This document shows, one piece after another, positions 1-7,155 of a stretch of 38,728 bases of DNA. The notes under the pieces are model-generated. The model was not told the DNA's origin, searched no databases, and saw nothing but the letters and a program-made list of their open reading frames with translations. Positions within the stretch are counted from its first letter, which is position 1. Each line of letters begins with the position of its first letter. Position numbers and translations under genes: made by a program. The stretch comes from Methylocystis suflitae. GTDB taxonomy: Bacteria > Pseudomonadota > Alphaproteobacteria > Rhizobiales > Beijerinckiaceae. The DNA is taken from assembly GCF_024448135.1 (NCBI RefSeq), contig NZ_JAMRYX010000171.1, positions 1-38,728 on the forward strand, in the 5' to 3' direction.

Positions 1-435
1 GGCCTTGGAGGGAAATCGCGCCGAGGCGTAGCGGATCGTGAGCACCGCGAGCGCGAGAACAAGAGTCGCGCCGGCGAGGATCAGTATCCCGACGTCAGGG
101 ACCGACTCCGTCTGCACATAGCCGATCATATGGCGGGTGAGCGCGGTGATGCCGACATAGAGCAGGAAGCGCACCGGCATGTGGTTGGTGCGGAAATAGA
201 TGCCGACCATCGAGCCTATTTCCAGATAGATGAAGAGCAGCAACAGGTCTTCGATGGTCGCGTGACCTTTTGACGCCATTTCGAGAAATGCTTTCGCCGC
301 GGCCCAGACCGTCGCGCCGCCAATCGCGAACAGTCCCAGAAGGTGAAAGACTTCGGTGAGCAGGTAGCCGATCGGATCCATCAGATCCAGCAATCGACGC
401 ACCGTCGGGTGTTGCTTCCTGTCCAAGTCTTTCAT
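1..435 (-). CDS. PsiE-like (phosphate-starvation-inducible) membrane protein, partial
   Basis: The 145 codons present begin with MKDLDRKQHP and run off the left edge of the window, so the C-terminus is missing. After a short charged N-terminus there are four hydrophobic segments, at roughly residues 24-47, 60-80, 88-104 and 115-135. The second and third are joined by a polar stretch reading YFRTNHMPVRF. This layout, and that Arg/His-rich loop, match the PsiE family, whose molecular role is not established. The start at 435 is the only good Met before the first helix. It is the last of a run of minus-strand genes and lies 134 bases after the MOSC gene, so it may be separately transcribed. No Pho box was recognised upstream. 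The family call is from remembered sequence character only. Confidence 0.75.
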   Translation of the reverse strand, partial: MKDLDRKQHPTVRRLLDLMDPIGYLLTEVFHLLGLFAIGGATVWAAAKAFLEMASKGHATIEDLLLLFIYLEIGSMVGIYFRTNHMPVRFLLYVGITALTRHMIGYVQTESVPDVGILILAGATLVLALAVLTIRYASARFPSKA

Positions 436-569
436 CGCTTGCCTACAAGATGTGTGCAGCGCCCAGCATGGCCGTGGGCTGCATCGTCAACGTCGCCTAT
501 GGCGCCGCCGGGCGCAAACGACTTTGTCACTAAGCTGCTTCACGCCTATCCGCCAAGCTATTCGATAAG

Positions 570-1250
570 CTATTCTCCGAGCCGCCGCCCCCAGTCTTCC
601 ACCTTGCGGCTTTCGATCCGCCTGCGCGCGAGCGCCCGCCAGCTTTCCGCGAGCTCGGGCAACACGGCCATCTCAGTGAGTTCGTCGAAAGCGCGCGGCC
701 GCACGTAGAGCAAGGCGAAAAGTCGGGCGAGCGGCCAATCGGCGCGCGGCCGCTCCATGAGCCGCAGACAGTCGCCCGGCTGCGCCGCGCCCGTTTCGAG
801 AACGCGGTAGTACCAGCCGCAGCGCATGCTCTCCTGCGTGCGCCGCGCCATGTCGCGCCGGCCGAAGCGGAAATTGAGAGTCAGGCAGGGCTGTCGCCCC
901 TGGCTCACCTGCAGGCGCGCGCCGCCGAGCGCGAAGACGTCGCCGACGCAGACCTCGGCTTCGGTGAGCCCGCTCGTCGAGATGTTCTCGCCGAAGGCGG
1001 GCGCCACAAATTCATTCGCAAGCTCCGGCAAATCCGCGCGCCAAGCGTCGTAATGTTCGCGTGGATAGTGGTGCAGCGCTTTCTCGACGCCGCCATGATG
1101 GCGCCGATCCGCCTGTCGATCGCCGACGAGGCCCTCCGCCTCGATGCGCCAGGGCGGCGCCAGCGGCGACTTGCGGATCGCGCTCCTGCGGCCTGGCGCG
1201 ATCTCGCGCGGGCGCCCCGCGAAAAGCCTGTCGATCGGAAGATCACCCAT
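570..1250 (-). CDS. MOSC domain protein, YiiM-like
   Basis: The protein has 226 residues, the usual size for the YiiM group of MOSC proteins, which bind molybdenum cofactor and act in molybdoenzymes such as 6-hydroxylaminopurine reductase. Visible family features are GDRQADRRHHGG near residues 43-54, FGEN at 87-90, and QGRQPC with the candidate cofactor cysteine at residue 122. The last third is the helical domain that YiiM proteins carry after the MOSC fold. It starts 33 bases after the cytochrome c gene on the same strand, so the two are probably co-transcribed; a heme electron donor beside a molybdenum-cofactor protein is a sensible pairing but is inference. A 9-bp direct repeat (AAGCTATTC at 555-563 and 567-575) overlaps its stop codon. 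The exact substrate cannot be read from sequence. Confidence 0.88.
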   Translation of the reverse strand: MGDLPIDRLFAGRPREIAPGRRSAIRKSPLAPPWRIEAEGLVGDRQADRRHHGGVEKALHHYPREHYDAWRADLPELANEFVAPAFGENISTSGLTEAEVCVGDVFALGGARLQVSQGRQPCLTLNFRFGRRDMARRTQESMRCGWYYRVLETGAAQPGDCLRLMERPRADWPLARLFALLYVRPRAFDELTEMAVLPELAESWRALARRRIESRKVEDWGRRLGE

Positions 1251-1283
1251 CTCGATTCATTCCCGCGCCGGCGGCGCGCAGGT

Positions 1284-1625
1284 CTACCTCTGGATGGAGC
1301 CGAGATAGGCGAGCAGCGCTTCGATCTGCGCGGCGCTGAGCCGGAATTGCGGCATCTCGACGCCCTCATGGCCGACGACAATGCCCTCGGCCAGTGCCTC
1401 TTCGAGATTGTGCAGCGGATATTTTCGCGAAAGATCGCGGAACGGCGGCGACTTGGGATTGGCGCTGACGCCGCGCGCGCCGACCGCATGGCAGCGGCCG
1501 CAATTTGCTTGCGCGATCGCCCGCCCGCGCTTCAGCAGTTGGGCGTCGACAGGCGCTTTCGCCGCGGCGGCGCCGGCGGCGAACAAAAGGCAAGTCGTAA
1601 TCGCTACAGCCGCGAATCGGAGCAT
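1284..1625 (-). CDS. small periplasmic c-type cytochrome
   Basis: The 113-residue product begins with a Sec-type signal peptide (MLRFAAVAITTCLLFAAGAA) ending near residues 20-23. The mature part has one heme c attachment site, CGRCH at residues 42-46, with His46 as one axial ligand. Met91 in the sequence EGVEMPQF is the probable second ligand, which makes this a class I-type monoheme cytochrome of about 10 kDa. It would carry electrons in the periplasm. The gene lies 33 bases upstream of the MOSC gene and 41 bases downstream of the universal stress protein gene on the same strand. No dedicated oxidase or reductase lies next to it, so the redox partner is unknown. Confidence 0.9.
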   Translation of the reverse strand: MLRFAAVAITTCLLFAAGAAAAKAPVDAQLLKRGRAIAQANCGRCHAVGARGVSANPKSPPFRDLSRKYPLHNLEEALAEGIVVGHEGVEMPQFRLSAAQIEALLAYLGSIQR

Positions 1626-1666
1626 TTTCGAAGTCTAGCCGCGCGCCCGGCGCCTGTCACCGCGCC

Positions 1667-2095
1667 CTATTTGCGCACGACAAGCACCGAACATTTGGCG
1701 TGACGCACGATGGTCTTGGCGTTGGAGCCCAAAAGATAGGTCGCCATCGTCGGACGATGCGAACCGACCACGATAAGGTCGGCGCCCCATTCCTCGGCCT
1801 CGGCGAGCACTTCCGGGTAGACCGCGCCGAAGCGCACGATCGAGGAGACGCGATCCGCCGGATAGGCGATTTTGCCACGCAGCACTGCGAGGTCCTTTTC
1901 GGTCGCCTCGCGCATCTCCTCGTCGAAATTGGGCGGAATGTAGTCGATGAAGGCCACCGGAACGAGCGGCTGGACATTGACGAGCCGAAGCTCAGCCTCA
2001 TGCTCCACTTTTGCGAGCGCCACCGCCGCGTCGAGCGCGAGCTGCGTGACTTCCTCCTCGCCGATCTCCACCGCCACCAGAATTTTCTTATACAT
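1667..2095 (-). CDS. universal stress protein, UspA family
   Basis: The 142-residue protein starts MYKKILVAVEIG, the typical first beta-strand of a single-domain Usp, and ends VRHAKCSVLVVRK, the typical last strand. The nucleotide-binding loop near the C-terminus reads GSHRPTMATYLLGS, a recognisable but relaxed form of the ATP-binding G-x2-G-x9-G-S motif. The reading frame stays open 96 bases further upstream, but the start at 2095 is preferred because GGGAGG lies five bases before the ATG and because the fold begins there. Usp proteins are small cytoplasmic stress proteins with poorly defined biochemical roles. It follows the tail-tube gene on the same strand with a 92-base gap. Confidence 0.93.
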   Translation of the reverse strand: MYKKILVAVEIGEEEVTQLALDAAVALAKVEHEAELRLVNVQPLVPVAFIDYIPPNFDEEMREATEKDLAVLRGKIAYPADRVSSIVRFGAVYPEVLAEAEEWGADLIVVGSHRPTMATYLLGSNAKTIVRHAKCSVLVVRK

Positions 2096-2187
2096 CCCCG
2101 CCTCCCGATGCGCGCGGCGTCGACGCCGACTCACTCCTTCATAGCGCGACTGGCGCCGCCGAGCCACAGCGCCGCATCCGGCGCAGG

Positions 2188-2703
2188 TCAATCATCGGAT
2201 GGCTCCGCCGGCTCGGTGACGGAAAGGTCTCGTTCCCAGCCTTCGTTTTCGAGCACGAGCCGCTGAATGGCGACGGCCGCGCCATTGGCGTCGAGCGTCG
2301 GCAGCGCCTCGAAGCAAGACGGCCAACAGCGGCGGATGACATAGGCGATCGCCACCTGGCCTGCTTCGTTGAGAAGTTCGAGGACGACGTCCTTGCGGAA
2401 ATCCTTGAGCGAAGATTCAACGCCTGCAGCGCCGTCAGGATTCCAGACCTTGTTCACCCAGCGCTCGAATTCAAGATCATGCGAGACTCCGCGTTCGACG
2501 ACGATCGGCGCGAAGGTCGTCACGCCCGGCAGCTTGCGCGCCAATGACGGGCTGCCGCCCTCCCGATGTCCAACAACTTCAGTCGTGCGCCGCAACGGCC
2601 CGACGAGCGAGACGCCCGTGACATAGCGTCCGTCCCACTTCAATCGGAACTTGAAGTTTTTGTAGGGATCGATGCGAGCGGCGTTGACGGTGAATTGCGA
2701 CAT
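2188..2703 (-). CDS. contractile-tail tube protein (T4 gp19-like), orphan
   Basis: The 171-residue protein resembles the gp19-like tube proteins of phage tails and of extracellular contractile injection systems. Characteristic stretches are DPYKNFKFRLKWDG (the first strands, around residues 11-24), a REGG turn, RKLPG, a VVERG stretch, and a C-terminal part with ELLNEAGQ, CWPS and AIQRLVLENEGW. In such systems this protein stacks into the inner tube that is driven through the target membrane. No sheath, baseplate, spike or AAA+ ATPase gene is visible here, so it is an isolated member. The start at 2703 is chosen over an in-frame Met 18 codons upstream because GAGAGG precedes it and homologs begin just before the DPY stretch. 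Its function when alone is unknown. Confidence 0.85.
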   Translation of the reverse strand: MSQFTVNAARIDPYKNFKFRLKWDGRYVTGVSLVGPLRRTTEVVGHREGGSPSLARKLPGVTTFAPIVVERGVSHDLEFERWVNKVWNPDGAAGVESSLKDFRKDVVLELLNEAGQVAIAYVIRRCWPSCFEALPTLDANGAAVAIQRLVLENEGWERDLSVTEPAEPSDD

Positions 2704-2875
2704 TGAAATCCTCTCGGGCAATTCGCGCATTAGCCATTTGACGGCCGCTTCACTCAAGCAGGCAAGGACGAAGCGCTGCGGTGGTGGAAAAATGGATTTG
2801 TCACGCTACCACGTTTTTAAAAGCTCGGACTAAGTTAAGCTCAATAGCAGTCTCAGATAGTCTTTGGAGGAGTTT

Positions 2876-3022
2876 ATGAAGGCTTGGTTTGGAGCTGCCT
2901 TGGCGGCGTCACTCTTCGCGTCGGCCCACGCCTAGGCCGCCGAGAACGGCTGTCCGAACGACGACGCCAGAAGGCGCTTCGGCTTATGCAGCGAATCCGG
3001 CTTAACGAAAGATGCCGGCTGA
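2876..3022 (+). pseudogene. short secreted protein gene interrupted by an amber codon
   Basis: A strong ribosome binding site (TTGGAGGAG, 2865-2873) precedes an ATG at 2876. The first 19 codons encode a textbook signal peptide, MKAWFGAALAASLFASAHA, ending in an AHA cleavage site. Codon 20 is TAG (2933-2935). The same frame then continues for 28 codons beginning AAENGCPNDDARRRFG and containing two cysteines, up to a double TGA at 3020-3025. As written only a 19-residue signal peptide would be made. The simplest reading is a nonsense mutation in a small two-cysteine secreted peptide. A sequencing error, suppression of the amber codon, or a deliberately short peptide are alternatives. I do not recognise the mature part. 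It is the only plus-strand gene in this part of the window. Confidence 0.55.
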
Positions 3023-3099
3023 TGAAGCGCAAATAGCAGCGCTTCGGCGCCCGCGCAGCGATGGTTCGTGGGGACGACATTATCCCCAACAGCCGCTAA

Positions 3100-3200
3100 G
3101 CGCTTCCCGATCACATCGAACCATGTGGTCGATAAGGAATCGCTCAAAATGTCGGAGCAGGTTCTCATCGAAAAAGCCTGCAACTTTTTCGGAACCTGCT
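3100..3200. repeat. dispersed double-hairpin repeat, copy A
   Basis: This 101-base element is nearly identical to 19633-19739. It begins GCGCTTCCC and ends GGAACCTGCT. The right half folds as a long hairpin: outer arms AGCAGGTTC and GAACCTGCT, then inner arms GAAAAAG and CTTTTTC around a short loop. The left half holds a weaker hairpin (ACAT...ATGT). Between the two copies I count about six substitutions and three small indels. It lies between the 3' end of the broken mini-gene and the 3' end of the 63-residue gene, which are convergent, so it could act as a terminator in both directions. Confidence 0.85.
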
Positions 3201-3208
3201 AATCAAAC

Positions 3209-3400
3209 CTATTCGATCGCTTCGGCTTTGACGAAATTCCAAGACGCCGTATCGACGATCCGGCTTTCGCGACTCTCATTGCTGAGCTTGGCGCAGGTGC
3301 CTTCGACCGCTGTGACGGTCCACAGATCGATCTCTTCGTCCCAGGCGCCATCACAATTCACTAGCGTCGTGACTTTATAGATTTTGCCCGCCTCAAGCAT
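3209..3400 (-). CDS. small hypothetical protein, 63 residues
   Basis: An open frame of 63 codons begins MLEAGKIYKVTTLVNCDG and is preceded by AAGGA seven bases before the ATG, which supports translation. The product is acidic and soluble, with no signal peptide or membrane segment. Alternating hydrophobic residues (IYKVTTLV, DLWTVTAVEG) suggest a small beta-rich fold. Two cysteines, at residues 16 and 36, are not in a recognisable metal-binding motif. I do not recognise a family. Its stop codon is nine bases from repeat copy A, which may provide its terminator. Codon use is like that of its neighbours but slightly less GC-rich. Confidence 0.65.
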   Translation of the reverse strand: MLEAGKIYKVTTLVNCDGAWDEEIDLWTVTAVEGTCAKLSNESRESRIVDTASWNFVKAEAIE

Positions 3401-3541
3401 ATTGCTGTCCTTTGCTGAATGATTCCCTCGGGAAAATACGGCATTGGCTCAACGCGACGACTCTTCATCGTCGCCAAGAAACAGGCAAAATTAGGGAAAG
3501 CTGCGGGCGACACGTAGGATAGCGCTCGCCAATACTTAAGT

Positions 3542-4300
3542 TCACGGCGTGTTGACGCCGCAGCGCATGTAAAGCGGGACGCACAGCGGCAGATCCGGAG
3601 GATGCGCGCGCCAGGCCTCCTCCAACTCCCGATCGACGAGCGCCAGCGGATCGCGGCCATAATGCAGTCTGTATTTCTCGACCGCGGACCAGGTCTTGAG
3701 AAAGCTCACGAGATCGCTTTTCGATCGCGCAACGGGCGTCTGAAACGGCGGGCAGTCGATTTCCTTGAACGGAAACGGCAGGGTCTCGTAGCGCTCGAAA
3801 TAGAGCGCCGAGTTCTCCGCCCAGAAGGGGCCGAGAATATCCTCTTTGAGCCTGCGCAGGATCGCATCGATCGGTGCGACGCCCGTGCATGGCCAGTCAT
3901 AGGTCCATGCCGCGATGACTCCTTCCGGGCGCAAGGCGCGCCGCGCGTTTACGTAAAATTTCGGCAGGTCGAACCAGTGGATCGAACAGGCGCAGGCGAT
4001 GAGATCGACCTCCGCGCGCAGGCCGAGATCGTCTTCCGCGCGCGCCAGGCGATAGTCGACATTGGGCTCTTTTGGCGCGAGCGCCAGCTGCCGGGAATCC
4101 GGGTCCGTCGCGAGCACGCGCGTGAAATGGCGCGACAGTCCGAGCGCCGCCTGCCCGCTCCCCGCGCCGCAATCCCAGGCGAGACGATCCTGCCGCGCGA
4201 CGCTCGCGAGCCACGCGAAAAGCGCGTCGGGATAATGCGGGCGAAAGGCGCGATAGTCGTCGGCGTTGTCGCCGAACACCATCGTCTGGCGTGCATTCAT
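3542..4300 (-). CDS. class I SAM-dependent methyltransferase
   Basis: The 252-residue protein has the S-adenosylmethionine-binding motif I, WDCGAGSGQA, at residues 42-51, followed by ATDPDS for the second strand's acidic residue. Motif IV is the CSIHWFDLPKF region, and an ARRALRPEGVIAAW stretch matches the usual post-motif helix. The N-terminal FGDNADDYRAFRPHYPDALF resembles the type-11-like family often named after TMT1/trans-aconitate methyltransferases; the real substrate cannot be told. The start at 4300 (MNARQTMVFG) is preferred over an in-frame Met 27 codons upstream because that one would lie inside the preceding hydrolase gene. It begins ten bases after that gene ends, so the two form an operon. 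Confidence 0.88.
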   Translation of the reverse strand: MNARQTMVFGDNADDYRAFRPHYPDALFAWLASVARQDRLAWDCGAGSGQAALGLSRHFTRVLATDPDSRQLALAPKEPNVDYRLARAEDDLGLRAEVDLIACACSIHWFDLPKFYVNARRALRPEGVIAAWTYDWPCTGVAPIDAILRRLKEDILGPFWAENSALYFERYETLPFPFKEIDCPPFQTPVARSKSDLVSFLKTWSAVEKYRLHYGRDPLALVDRELEEAWRAHPPDLPLCVPLYMRCGVNTP

Positions 4301-4310
4301 TGCTGCGGTC

Positions 4311-5327
4311 TCACTTCGTCTCGAACATGCGTTGAGGGCCGAGGCCTTTTTGCTTGAGCCACTGCGCCGTGACGCGATCATGCCAGGGCGTCAGGCTGCC
4401 CGCGCCATGGAACCCCATATGTCCCCCGCCCTGCGTCAACGCCGTCTCGATCGCCGGCAGATTCGACCAGTCGATCGACCTGTAATTCTCCGCAGGGACC
4501 CAGGGGTCGTCGAGCGCGTGCAGGATCAGCGTCGGCAGCGTTGCGCCGGCGAGGAAATTCTTCGCGGCGTTGGATTCGTAATAGTCCTGTGCGCCCCGGT
4601 AGCCGAAATGCGGCGCGACGAAGCGGTCGTCGAATTCGTAAAGATTGCGGGCGCCGGCGATCGCGGCGCGCTCCGCGGCGGTGAGCGCGGCGCTTGGCGC
4701 CAGCGCCTCGCGTTTCATCTCATTGAGCATGTAGCGATGATAGACGAAATTGCGCGGCGCCATCAGGCGGGCGCAGGACGCAGCCAAGTCGATCGGCGTC
4801 GACACGGCGACGGCGGCGTGAACCGGCAGCCCATGGCCGCCTTCGCCGACGAATTTCAGCACGAGATTGCCGCCGAGCGAATTGCCGATCAGCACAATGC
4901 CGCGACGCACGAGTTCCGCCGGCAGGCCGCGCAGCGCCGCGACGAGATCCTCGGTCTTGCCGGCGTGGTACCGCCCGCCCGAGGTGGCGCGCGAGGGCGC
5001 CGCGCCGCGCAGATTGAGGCGCAGCACCGGCCAGCCTTGGCTCACGAGATAACGCGCCGTGGCGACGCCATGCGGGCTCGATTCGGAGCCGGCGAGCCCA
5101 TGCGTCAGGACGATGAGCGGCGCGTTCGTTTCCGCAGCCGGCCGATCGAGCCGCGCCGCCAGAAGGTCGCCATCGGGCATGGCGAGCAGCAGCCGCTCGC
5201 CGCCCGAAAGCTCGGGCGGTCCGCCAATAATGATGTTGCGCAGGGTCTGCAGATCGCCGCCGAACCACGGCGCCCGCTCGCGAAAGGGAAGAAGCGAGGG
5301 GGTTGAGGAGGTAGGTTCACGGGACAT
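4311..5327 (-). CDS. alpha/beta hydrolase, YheT-like
   Basis: The 338-residue protein has the features of the YheT/ABHD hydrolase group. The oxyanion region reads LTHGLAGSE (residues 74-82). The nucleophile elbow GNSLGG places Ser150 as nucleophile. Acid candidates are Asp273/Asp274 in HALDDPWVP, and His303 lies in GGGHMGFHG. The N-terminal stretch PWFGGDLQTL is typical of the family, whose members act on esters of uncertain identity; the protein is cytoplasmic, with no signal peptide. It is the first gene of a two-gene minus-strand unit with the methyltransferase, and lies 138 bases from the 3' end of mtnP. Confidence 0.9.
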   Translation of the reverse strand: MSREPTSSTPSLLPFRERAPWFGGDLQTLRNIIIGGPPELSGGERLLLAMPDGDLLAARLDRPAAETNAPLIVLTHGLAGSESSPHGVATARYLVSQGWPVLRLNLRGAAPSRATSGGRYHAGKTEDLVAALRGLPAELVRRGIVLIGNSLGGNLVLKFVGEGGHGLPVHAAVAVSTPIDLAASCARLMAPRNFVYHRYMLNEMKREALAPSAALTAAERAAIAGARNLYEFDDRFVAPHFGYRGAQDYYESNAAKNFLAGATLPTLILHALDDPWVPAENYRSIDWSNLPAIETALTQGGGHMGFHGAGSLTPWHDRVTAQWLKQKGLGPQRMFETK

Positions 5328-5465
5328 TGTTCCTAGCCTACAACCGACTGGGCAGGCTGGCGAAAGCTGGTCGCAAGATCAGCTTTCCGCGTTGGATTTG
5401 GCCAGCGCTGCGCAGCCTCTCGCTCAGTTCGTGGGTGAGGCTCGTCGCCGACGGTGATTCGCCCC

Positions 5466-6341
5466 TCACCCCCCATTCACCCTTTTCATCACCGCATAGA
5501 GCTTCTTCAGCAGTTCCGGATCGCGCGCCTCCGGGGCGGTGATAATGGCGTTATCAAGCGCGCGGTCGGAGCCGATCGGGCAGCGCTCGTGTTCGCGCGA
5601 AAAATCGGTCAGAACCCGCGCCAGCAATCGCGCGACCGTCGCCGAATTCTTCTGAACGACCGCGATCACCGAGGCGATATCGACATTGTCGTGCTCGGGA
5701 TGCCAGCAATCGAAATCCGTCACCATGGCGACGGTGGCGTAGGAGATTTCGGCTTCGCGCGCGAGCTTGGCTTCGGGCATCGCCGTCATGCCGATCACGT
5801 CATAGCCGGCGCCCTTGTAGGTGAGCGATTCGGCGTAGGACGAAAACTGCGGGCCTTCCATGCAGACGTAAGTTCCGCCGGCGACATGATCGATGCCCTC
5901 GGCCTTCGCCGCTGCGCTGATGCGAGCGGAGAGCAGCGGCGCGATCGGATGCGCCATCGACACATGCGCGACGCAGCCGTCGCCAAAAAAAGAGGATTGC
6001 CGCGCGAAGGTGCGATCGACGAATTGATCGATCAACACGAAGAGTCCCGGAAAAAGCTCGGATTTGAACGAGCCGCAGGCGGAGACCGAAATCAGATCGG
6101 TGACGCCGGCGCGCTTCATCGCGTCGATATTCGCGCGGTAGTTGATGGTCGAGGGCGAGAGCCGATGGCCACGCCCATGCCGCGGCAAAAAGACCGCCTG
6201 GGTCGCGCCCAGTTCGCCAAAGGCAAGTTCGTCAGAAGGTTCGCCCCAGGGCGTCGTGACCCGCTCGCGGCGGATGTTTGCGAGCCCTGGTAGATCATAA
6301 ACGCCTGACCCGCCGATTATTCCGACGACCGCTCTGGTCAT
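5466..6341 (-). CDS. mtnP: S-methyl-5'-thioadenosine phosphorylase
   Basis: The 291-residue protein begins MTRAVVGIIGGSGVYDL, the phosphate-binding start of MTA phosphorylases, followed by FLPRHGRGHRLSP, the INYRANIDAMKRAGV helix, and SACGSFK. The sequence CMEGPQFSSYAES with MTAMPEA downstream is the substrate-binding region; the methionine-containing GMTAMPE form favours MTA phosphorylase over plain guanosine/inosine phosphorylase. It splits methylthioadenosine, a by-product of polyamine and homoserine-lactone synthesis, into adenine and methylthioribose-1-phosphate. The adenine could be taken up by Apt, encoded at the other end of the window. It is transcribed away from the atp operon, with a 250-base shared upstream region. 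Confidence 0.95.
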   Translation of the reverse strand: MTRAVVGIIGGSGVYDLPGLANIRRERVTTPWGEPSDELAFGELGATQAVFLPRHGRGHRLSPSTINYRANIDAMKRAGVTDLISVSACGSFKSELFPGLFVLIDQFVDRTFARQSSFFGDGCVAHVSMAHPIAPLLSARISAAAKAEGIDHVAGGTYVCMEGPQFSSYAESLTYKGAGYDVIGMTAMPEAKLAREAEISYATVAMVTDFDCWHPEHDNVDIASVIAVVQKNSATVARLLARVLTDFSREHERCPIGSDRALDNAIITAPEARDPELLKKLYAVMKRVNGG

Positions 6342-6591
6342 GAATTATGTCTCCTTCGATAGCTGTTGCTTGGCCGGATTTGGGCCGGCGCCAAAAATCG
6401 CGGCAATGTGACAGGGTTGCGCCCCCAAAACGCCTGTGTTAGGGGACGCTCGCCTTGGAGCTGGGGCGCAGCGGCCCTCGTTCCTTTTCCTACAGCATCC
6501 GTCGTTTGAGGCTAACCGCTTAATCGTCGCGACTGTGCAATTTGCACTGCGAGCGGCGTCTCCAAACGACGTAGATTGACGAGCGAACCAA
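6342..6591. promoter_or_regulatory. divergent upstream region of mtnP and the atp operon
   Basis: These 250 non-coding bases separate two divergent start codons and must hold both promoters. A possible atp promoter is TTGCGC (around 6418-6423) followed 16 bases later by TTAGGG, with a purine-rich run after it; the -10 match is poor. An arrangement of GC-rich inverted words (GGCCGGATTTGGGCCGG, around 6373) lies on the mtnP side. No riboswitch or known operator was recognised. The atpH start has no strong Shine-Dalgarno sequence. Confidence 0.35.
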
Positions 6592-7155
6592 GTGGCTCAA
6601 GACGGAGATTCCTTATCGGGCGTTGCGGGTCGCTACGCCTCCGCCCTCTATGATTTGGCGACGGAAAACAACGCCGCCGATGAGGTCGCCACGGCGCTTG
6701 ATCGATTCAAGACTCTGCTGGACGGCAGCGACGATCTCAAGCGCATGGTCAAAAGCCCGGTGTTCTCCGCCAAGGAGCAGCTCGAGGCCCTCGAGCCGGT
6801 TCTCAACAAGGGCCAGATCTCCGGCATCGCCGCCAATTTCATCCGTCTCGCCGCCGCCAAGCGCCGCCTCTTCGTCATCTCCGACATGATCGCCGCCTAT
6901 CGCCGCCTGCACGACAAGGCGAAGGGCCTGGTGCGCGCCGACGTGACGATCGCGGCGCCGCTGAAGCCGGATCATGAAGCCGCGCTGCGCGAGACGCTCG
7001 CCGGCGTCACCGGCGGCAAGACCATCGATCTCAAGGTGACGACGGATCCGTCCATCATCGGCGGTCTGATCGTCCAAATCGGTTCACGCATGGTCGACGC
7101 CTCCGTGCGCACCAAGCTCAACTCAATCCGCACACGCATGAAAGAGGTCGGCTGA
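6592..7155 (+). CDS. atpH: F1 ATP synthase delta subunit
   Basis: The 187-residue protein is the peripheral-stalk delta subunit that ties F1 to the F0 b subunits. Family features are the opening [13 protein letters not shown], the middle region [21 protein letters not shown], and the conserved end [29 protein letters not shown]. Translation starts at a GTG (6592). It is the first gene of the atpHAGDC operon, and its stop codon overlaps the atpA start (TGATG), which implies translational coupling. As is usual in this group the F0 genes are not adjacent. Confidence 0.97.
   Translation: MAQDGDSLSGVAGRYASALYDLATENNAADEVATALDRFKTLLDGSDDLKRMVKSPVFSAKEQLEALEPVLNKGQISGIAANFIRLAAAKRRLFVISDMIAAYRRLHDKAKGLVRADVTIAAPLKPDHEAALRETLAGVTGGKTIDLKVTTDPSIIGGLIVQIGSRMVDASVRTKLNSIRTRMKEVG

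Noticed and set aside
2876-3022. The two-cysteine mini-gene as a methanobactin-like or other modified-peptide precursor
   Set aside because: It has a Sec signal peptide rather than a modification leader, a stop codon inside, and no biosynthesis genes near.
3012-3380. 122-codon plus-strand frame covering repeat copy A
   Set aside because: It has no ribosome binding site, runs across the repeat and antisense to the 63-residue gene, which has a good ribosome binding site.
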